Of a stretch of 64,000 nt of DNA, positions 57,539-64,000 are shown in pieces. The position numbers and the translations under genes are program-made. Each line of letters opens with the position of its first letter. The first letter of the stretch is position 1. The notes below the pieces were generated by a model. That model did no database searches. It saw nothing but the letters and a program-made list of their open reading frames with translations, and was not told the DNA's origin. This DNA is from Montifringilla adamsi (Eukaryota; Chordata; Aves; Passeriformes; Passeridae). The stretch is taken from NCBI GenBank assembly GCA_017590115.1, contig JAGGNK010008892.1, forward strand, positions 3,169,383 to 3,233,382, given 5' to 3'.

Positions 57539-59928
57539 ATGTACATTAGTGGGAGTTTGCTTCAGGAAGAATATTAAATGAGTGGGGTCAGTGGACTTGC
57601 TATCTTTGCCTTGACAGCAAGTAGGTGGAGCATCTTGTCAACAGTACTTCTTCCCTGTGTGCACAGAAGTTTTCAACCCCTGCAAGGCCTGCAGGGCTGA
57701 GGGAGAAGTGATGCTGGAATGGGATGGCCCCTGAATCTTGTACAAAAACTCCTGGTCTTGTCATTATGAACACTTCGTTTATCATTGCTCTTGTGAGAGT
57801 AGTCTGAATTTGCTCAGCCTGATTTATTGACCATACAAAGTCTTCTCATCCAGAAAAAACACATCTTGTATGTTTAGTCCTGCCTATTTCAAAGTATTTC
57901 ATTGTCTCTGGGGGGGTAGACAGTGGAATGCTGGTGAACTGTTGCTGTAGGTCCTTTGGTGGTTGAGTGGATCAGGATATGCCTATACCACTGCTACATG
58001 AAAACAGGCATAGAGAGCTCAATTGCTCCAGCAATGGAAATGGGGCAGGTGGGGGGTGGTGGAAAACCTGAACTTCACATTGTCTGTTCATCAGCCTTCT
58101 CTCTATTAACTTCTAGTGGCTGCTACTCAGAAAGCTTGTGGCAGGCACTTCAGTCACTGAGGTACGAGTTTTAAGAGTAAAAAGTTAAGGAAAGATGTAA
58201 TCATGTGAACAGGTTTTACAAGCATTTTTTCCTTTTCACAAGGCTCTTGCTCCTTCCTCCCTATTGTGTTAGTGCCAGAGTTGCATACAACTGTTTGTGA
58301 GAAGCTCTGCTCAAGGAAATTGCAGCTGCTTTCTTGACAGCTCACCCTGGAGCCTCCTGAAAGCAGTTCCCCACCCCAGTGCCAGAGCTGTGCTTGTGTT
58401 CTGGCTCTTTGGATAGCTGCAGTATGTAACAGCACCACATACACTAATCTTTCCCAAAGGGCTGGGCTGGGCCTTTCTGCCACTTATGGCCTTTACTTCC
58501 TATGCTTCTTTTGGGGGAGTGTTGTACTACTGATTCAGCAGTGTAATGCTTGTCAGAAATTTGGAGTATTGTCAGGATCTCTCTGTTTGAGGCCTAGGCC
58601 ATGGGAACAGTGGGATTTCCAGAAGTCAGAACAGCATGGTCTTAAAGTAATTTGGATGCATGGATCTGGGGGATGCATAAACTGAGCTTGGGAGTGGGAG
58701 TATCCTGGTGAGAAACAGTCTTGTTTTATCACAGCACTGACAAGGAGCTAAACTTTCTGAAATACCACATATTTAATTTTGTTAAAACTGAGCTTATTCT
58801 TTCCTTTCTTTCTTTGTTAGAAACATCATGGAGCTTAGCTCTACTAGTTTTTTTGTTACAGTATTCTTGTGCCACATCCTCATAATAAGTAGAGCTATTT
58901 TGGGGGCAGAGAATGGGTTCTTAACCCCAAACAAATCAGCTCTTCTGCCTAGTTAAAGCAGTTAATCCTTGAAGCACCACCCACAAGCGATTTAACTCAG
59001 ACCTTACAGGTTCCTAATTGTACATCCTTAACTGTGATGTAACTTGCAAGACGTATCCATACCACTGCAGGTAGTCCTTCCAATCTCCCTCTGTAGTCTG
59101 TACTTTTCTGCTGTGCTGTACAACCAGGAGGAAAATCTAGAAGAAGGTGGCAGAACTTGCTGCTGAGCCAAGAGAAGGTTAATCCAGAAGAGGATGCCAG
59201 TTTCCACAGTGCAGTGCAACACCTGTCCACTCCCTTATATTCCAGCTACATGCAACAACTGAAGTTAACAGCAGCAGTGAGCCAAGCACCCATTTGAACA
59301 TGTCCTCTGGTCATTTTTGTGTGGCTGTAAATTAACATATTTAGGGTCTGGATGCTAATGATGATGCTAGCTGTAAAGGCACCACAGCTACCTGTAAATA
59401 ATATGGGCCACTTGGAAGCCACAAACTGCCTTTGCATAATGTTTACTATGCAGCGGACTGAAAGTTCAGATGCCACTGTGAATCATATGATAAATACAAG
59501 CAGCAGTCAGCAAGGGGAAACTGACTGTCAGGCTTTATTATAAAGTGGATGAAATCCAGAATTTAAAAAAAATTATAAAAGATGCCTAGAATGCATCTTC
59601 ACTATGATTTTGTTTAGTCAATTGGTTAGTTAATTCAGAGTAACTGGAGAGCTCTTGAGAGTAATTAGTAGTGTAATACAAACAACATTGAATAACTGGA
59701 CAGACTTGAGCTTTTTTAGATGGAAAGGGGAAATGTGGGGGTGGGAGGAAGACTTTACAACAGATGAGACAAGTGAGGGGTCAGCTGCAAGTTAATGATG
59801 CATTCTTGAGAGCAGGGCAACAGGGGTGTTCAGCAGTGTTAGATCACTACATCAGAATGACTTAAAACAAAATGCTTTGTTTGACTTTGTAATTAAGAGC
59901 TTTCCTGCAGGATGTAACTGAGGCCAAT

Positions 59929-59960
59929 AGCTTAGAAAAAGCTATTAGCTTAGAAAAAGC
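59929..59960. repeat. Direct and inverted short repeat (hairpin)
   Basis: TAGCTTAGAAAAAGC occurs twice in a row with a short spacer, and AATAGCTT faces AAGCTATT across a 5-nt loop. A small RNA hairpin is possible if the 3' UTR extends this far. Confidence 0.7.
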
Positions 59961-61232
59961 AAAGGAAATGGATGTTTAAGATATGAATGACAGGTAGAGT
60001 TCAAGGTCTCTTAATCCTCAGCTGCAGCTAGACAAGAACATCCTCTTTCAAGATCTAGTTGCACAATTATATATGTTAGGAAGTGTTTAATTCTTTGCTT
60101 GTATCTAATGTTGATTAACTTCTCAAGATGGACACAGGAGCAGACAAGTGCGCTCTGCTAGGGTTATGATTTCAAGCCTTCTAATGTGTTTCTCTGTGTA
60201 GAATTCCTGCTCCTTACTGTTTCTGTATCTCCAATTCAGCAGATGGTACAAGAAACTGGAAAAGGACCATAGAGTTCTCCCCTTCTTGCTCTTGCTCCCC
60301 CCATCTTTGTAACAGGATGAATCACTTCAATACAAAGCTTTGCTTCCTTCCTAACAAACAAAACCACATTCTTCCATGACAGAGAGGATTAATGCAATCT
60401 AGCTTTATGCTGTAAGAAAGCTGAGGGTGCAGTGCAAGAAAGACAAAGTTTAGCACTTCAACTTCTTTCCTCCCCCACCTGCTTGGTCTGGTTTCTGGTC
60501 TGTCTGCCTTTAACCATAAGGAAAAAGGTGATGAGAGTCTTTTTCACTTCTGCAGGCTTTAGAGCTACACAGAAGGAATGATAATGTAAGTCATACTGCT
60601 TTAGTGCCTGCAGAACAAGGAAGATGGATCTCAAGGAGTCCTATTAATTTTTTAATGTTAAATATTAATAGGGTCGCTCATGTAGCTCTGTGATGTAAAT
60701 TTCAGTGTTCAGTAGGTCTCACATGATGTCTATTCTGCAGTACAAGTCCTGTGAACTCTGTGGAAAGGAACTGTGTTTGTACACTAGGAATAGATAGAAA
60801 CTGCCTGCATTGTATGTGAAGCTGAGGCGAGCTTTGAAAGACTTCAACAAATGCTGACCTATTACTGGCAAAACTATTCTAAACATAATGCAAACCTTGA
60901 AATAAGAGCCCCTCTTTATACTTTTATGTAGACAAGTCTCTTGATACCTGGCCAACTGCAATTTTTTTAATGGACAGAATCATTAGTGAGCAAAACTTTC
61001 TGCTACAGCATCACTCTGATACAAACTTTGTACATTAATGAGCAGGGTTGGGTGTCCAGTCTGTGACACACTAACCTTTTTTTTTTACTGGTAGAAGCTA
61101 AAGGAGTATTTAGGAAATTGACGTGTGTTAGCAACTGTTTTACGTGGGAGTGAAGTGCTTTTTTTTCAGTGCTTATTTTTCAGTTACTGTGGTCCAGAGT
61201 ATGGGTCAGTACAGTTTCCTTGGATCTATCAG

Positions 61233-61238
61233 AATAAA
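61233..61238 (+). terminator. Candidate poly(A) signal AATAAA
   Basis: A canonical hexamer followed 40-60 nt downstream by a G/T-rich stretch (tagctgtattgctgtttt). It would end a VASH1 transcript with a UTR of about 4 kb. Confidence 0.3.
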
Positions 61239-62280
61239 TGACTCCAGAACTGTAGTTGAAACATAATCACATAGTAGCTGTATTGCTGTTTTCAAATCTG
61301 CTTAACAAGATGAATTTTCTTTTAAGTATTTCAGGTGAAAGCCTTAATCAGGTGCCTGCCCCCTAAGGCAGACTCATGTGTGGTGTTGTATAGATTGGAG
61401 CATGACTGTCCTTAAAATTTCAGAGTTTAAGAAACCATAATGAACAGAAGAAAGCTCCTGTTAGCCAAAGGGCAAGAGTCTGGATTAGACTGGCTTGACC
61501 TTGCTCCAGTGGCACTGGCTAATCACTTCAGGTGGTTGCTTTAGCTACCTGCTTCTTCTGAGTGAAGTATTTCAAGTGGTCCTGATAATCAAACAGTAGG
61601 TATAGGCAGGGGGTGTCCCAGGTGTATTGTGTGTGCAAGTCTGGCTGAAATAACACCACACATCCCAGTGGCCTTGCACTGTTGTCCTGACAACATTTAG
61701 ACCTGCATTATGGATTTCTAATTTTACTTAAAGCAAGTGCTATTCTGGCTTGATGTTTTCTCTCCCAGGGAAAGGTGGAGATGGCCCTTCTACAGCCAAG
61801 CTGAACTCCTTAGGGAATTTAATATTTCTGTGTGTCTTCTGAGCAGGTGTTTACTTGTATCACAACCACTCTCCTTCAGTGGTGCCCTGGCCCTTTCTGC
61901 TCAAGAGCAACTCAGTTTAGGCCCAGAAGGCCCCTGAATTCCCCCATAATCTCTGCAGAGCAGAGTTTCCCTCCAGGTCAGGGTTGAGATGGTGCTAGTG
62001 GGACCAGAGCGGTCCTTTTCCATGCACATCAGTATTCTACTCCAGCACTGATAGAGTGCTCCAAAACCATTTACATCTTTATCACTGGTACAGCTCAGAA
62101 CTAAGAAATTGAAAGTTTTTTTTCTTTAAGAACAGTATCATGTGTGTATTTTTGTAATTAATCAGTGTGGTTCTCTGTTCTTACATAGCCAACACAGAAT
62201 TTTTATTTAGATTTAGTTTTTACCGCACTTCCCATGACCCTCATGTTGATACTTCTTCCAGCTTCCTTTAACACTTAGAC

Positions 62281-62286
62281 AATAAA
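62281..62286 (+). terminator. Candidate distal poly(A) signal AATAAA of VASH1
   Basis: A canonical hexamer after a T-rich stretch (62,110-62,220) and followed by tgtact/gttgtctgt motifs at 62,295-62,340 that could act as the downstream element. A further AATAAA at 62832-62837 is an alternative. Confidence 0.35.
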
Positions 62287-62305
62287 ATTCCCTCTGTACT
62301 GCTCT

Positions 62306-64000
62306 CAGCTTGTGCAGAGAAAACAAGTTGTCTGTACTGTCCTTCTTTTTGCTTTAAACCTTCCCATTACATGTCAGCTGAAAATCAAAGGGACAGCCTT
62401 GAGTGATGGTATCAGGCAAATTACGTAAAGACGTCCTTTACTTGCTACACTAGTGGACATGGAAGACCCTCAACCTCCTTTAATCATCTGAACAGGTGAG
62501 TATGTCTGTGCACAGAGGCAGTTGTCAGAGTAAGTACGTATGTGGCTGTTTAGCAAAGGCCGGAATTCATGTTTTCCCTCTTGAATTGCCATCAGTCAGG
62601 CTGGATGGGGGAAAAAAAAATAAGTGCAGGCAGCATCAAAAATTTCAGTCTTACAATACTGTACCAAACAATACTGTCAGGGTTAATACAAACCTCTTCT
62701 TGCACTGCTCAGCTTTTCAATGTACAATTCAGTCTCCCTTCCTGGCCTGAAAAGCAATTCTCCTCAAAGTCTGTTTAGTGACCTTCCAGACTAATGACCT
62801 CACCAGGACTTCTCAAGACAAATGCTGGGTTAATAAAGGACAGTCAGCTGCAAGATTTAGTGCAAGGATCCCCAGTGAGGGGATCCAACTTTATTCAGGC
62901 TATCATCTTTCAGGCATAACATGCCCCTTCTCTCTAGGGAAATGAGTAATAGCTGGGACCAGGGCCAGGATGTAGGCAAGCCTACAGTGTGTATAGGAAA
63001 GGAATAAACATTCTTTGCCTTGTTACTCCAAAGAGAAAGACACATGCAATAGTCCATCTTAGCCAAGTTAATTATATGATCTGCTTCTGCCCTGAGGGAA
63101 AGTAATTGCATAGTTCTAAACATCTACTTCAGCTGCTTGCTTGAAAACACCCTCTGCTCCATGCCTTATAGATTTTGCTTTAAATCAGGTAACTCCTATA
63201 TCCCCTAGGGATGTATAGATCAGGGTGGAGTGAGAACAGCAAAACAGTGATGCAGCCATAGACTTTCTGCTCCCTCTTACATCACGCTTTTCTCCTGCTA
63301 CTGGTTGTTCCTGCAGTTTTAGTTTTCAATTCAGTTAGAGATTATGCTGCTTGGACCTTAAGTGGAAAATCTTTATTGTGGGAAGGATAAACAACATGTT
63401 GAAGCAGAAAATAAATTTTAAAAACCCAAGAAACAAACAAAAAACCCACACCCTGTCAGTTTTTACACCGAGAGGCCCAAGACTTAAGGCTCTCACATGT
63501 CTAAAAGCACACAGAAATTCATTCATGAGAGAGCAAGACTGAGCCTTAAGAGCAGCACTCATGCAGCGACTGCAAGATTATAGCAGGCAAAGGCATATGA
63601 CATGCTGTGGGTAGCAGGCCATTACAGAATTAAGTTAACTCAGTCAGGTTTGTTTTCCTGGATTATAGTTTTATTTTGGCAAAGAGTGAGTGCTATCCTA
63701 TCTCTAACCTCATTTTAAGGGAGGAAAGGAGGAGAGGAATAACTATAGAATAATTACTGCATTCACCTACTCCCAGTTCAAGAGCAGCTCCAGACACTGG
63801 CCAATAACTGAATATATAGAATAAATATAAATAACAAAAAACTGAATAAAATTGCTAAGGCTTGAAGCCAAGGGTTTTTGGGGGTTTTGGTTTTGGTGTT
63901 TTATTGGTTGGATTTTTTTGGTCTTTTTTTTTTTTTCCTGGTGTTGTTTGGTTTTTGATTTTTTTTCTGGTGTGTAGAAATTGAAGACTGGATGGAACAA
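62306..64000. other. Downstream intergenic sequence
   Basis: No exon recognised. It contains AATAAA hexamers at 62832 and 63410 and ends in a G/T-rich low-complexity tract. In other amniotes ANGEL1 lies convergently downstream of VASH1, but none of its coding sequence was seen here. Confidence 0.5.
63880..63976. repeat. G/T-rich low-complexity tract
   Basis: Alternating T-runs and G-runs (GGGTTTTTGGGGGTTTTGG...) ending in long poly-T. The G-runs on the + strand could form a two- or three-tier quadruplex. The reverse strand gives an artefactual Lys/Gln-rich frame. Confidence 0.8.

Larger units (their letters stand above)
57272..62305 (+). other. VASH1: Probable VASH1 3' UTR (extent uncertain)
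   Basis: No coding exon is recognisable for several kilobases after the stop codon. The mammalian VASH1 transcript has a 3' UTR of several kilobases, so a long UTR is expected. The end given is inferred from the AATAAA at 62281-62286. Ending at the ATTAAA at 57573-57578 or the AATAAA at 61233-61238 would shorten it to about 0.3 or 4.0 kb. Contents seen: an A-rich tract (57509-57538) and a short hairpin near 59,929. Confidence 0.45.

Noticed and set aside
57600..64000. Coding exons of ANGEL1 on the minus strand
   Set aside because: No endonuclease/exonuclease/phosphatase motifs were recognised; the frames here are short and unconserved in appearance.
1..64000. CRISPR arrays, bacterial operons, phage or insertion sequences
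   Set aside because: Repeat spacing, composition, introns and LINE content are all those of a vertebrate nuclear genome.

Overview
The window is vertebrate nuclear DNA, almost certainly from a bird and probably a songbird. It is AT-rich intergenic sequence with one multi-exon gene split by GT-AG introns, a CpG-island promoter, several decayed copies of the CR1 LINE family, and a solo endogenous-retrovirus LTR flanked by a 5-bp target duplication. The songbird assignment rests mainly on the LTR type and is an inference. I see no prokaryotic features, no CRISPR array, no rRNA and no convincing tRNA.

The one protein-coding gene I can defend is VASH1 (vasohibin-1), on the + strand from a CpG-island promoter at about 46.56-47.72 kb to a stop codon at 57,271. 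Seven coding exons can be joined with correct phase into 347 codons. The product is the tubulin tyrosine carboxypeptidase vasohibin-1, which works with its small partner SVBP. The active-site Cys (residue 151), His (186) and Leu (208, which contributes through its backbone) are all present, each 18 positions lower than in the 365-residue human protein. Two of the six introns (2 and 4) begin with the perfect U12-type donor /GTATCCTTT, and intron 2 also carries a textbook U12 branch site. Both therefore look like minor-spliceosome introns.

Layout. 1-47 kb: a gene desert upstream of VASH1, consistent with the ESRRB-VASH1 interval known from other amniotes, although no ESRRB exon was recognised here. 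It holds an antisense CR1 reverse-transcriptase fragment (7.4-7.8 kb), an isolated CpG-rich island with a 64/65-bp minisatellite (10.1-10.8 kb), a possible conserved non-coding element (24.0-24.3 kb), a solo LTR (28.53-29.11 kb), and further CR1 pieces at 30.0, 33.3-34.5, 40.3-41.0, 43.1-43.35 and 44.1 kb. 46.6-57.3 kb: VASH1. 57.3-64 kb: probable long VASH1 3' UTR with several candidate poly(A) signals, then intergenic sequence. No coding exon of the usual downstream neighbour ANGEL1 was recognised.

Most long open frames outside VASH1 are chance frames in low-complexity or CpG-rich DNA. They are not annotated as genes.
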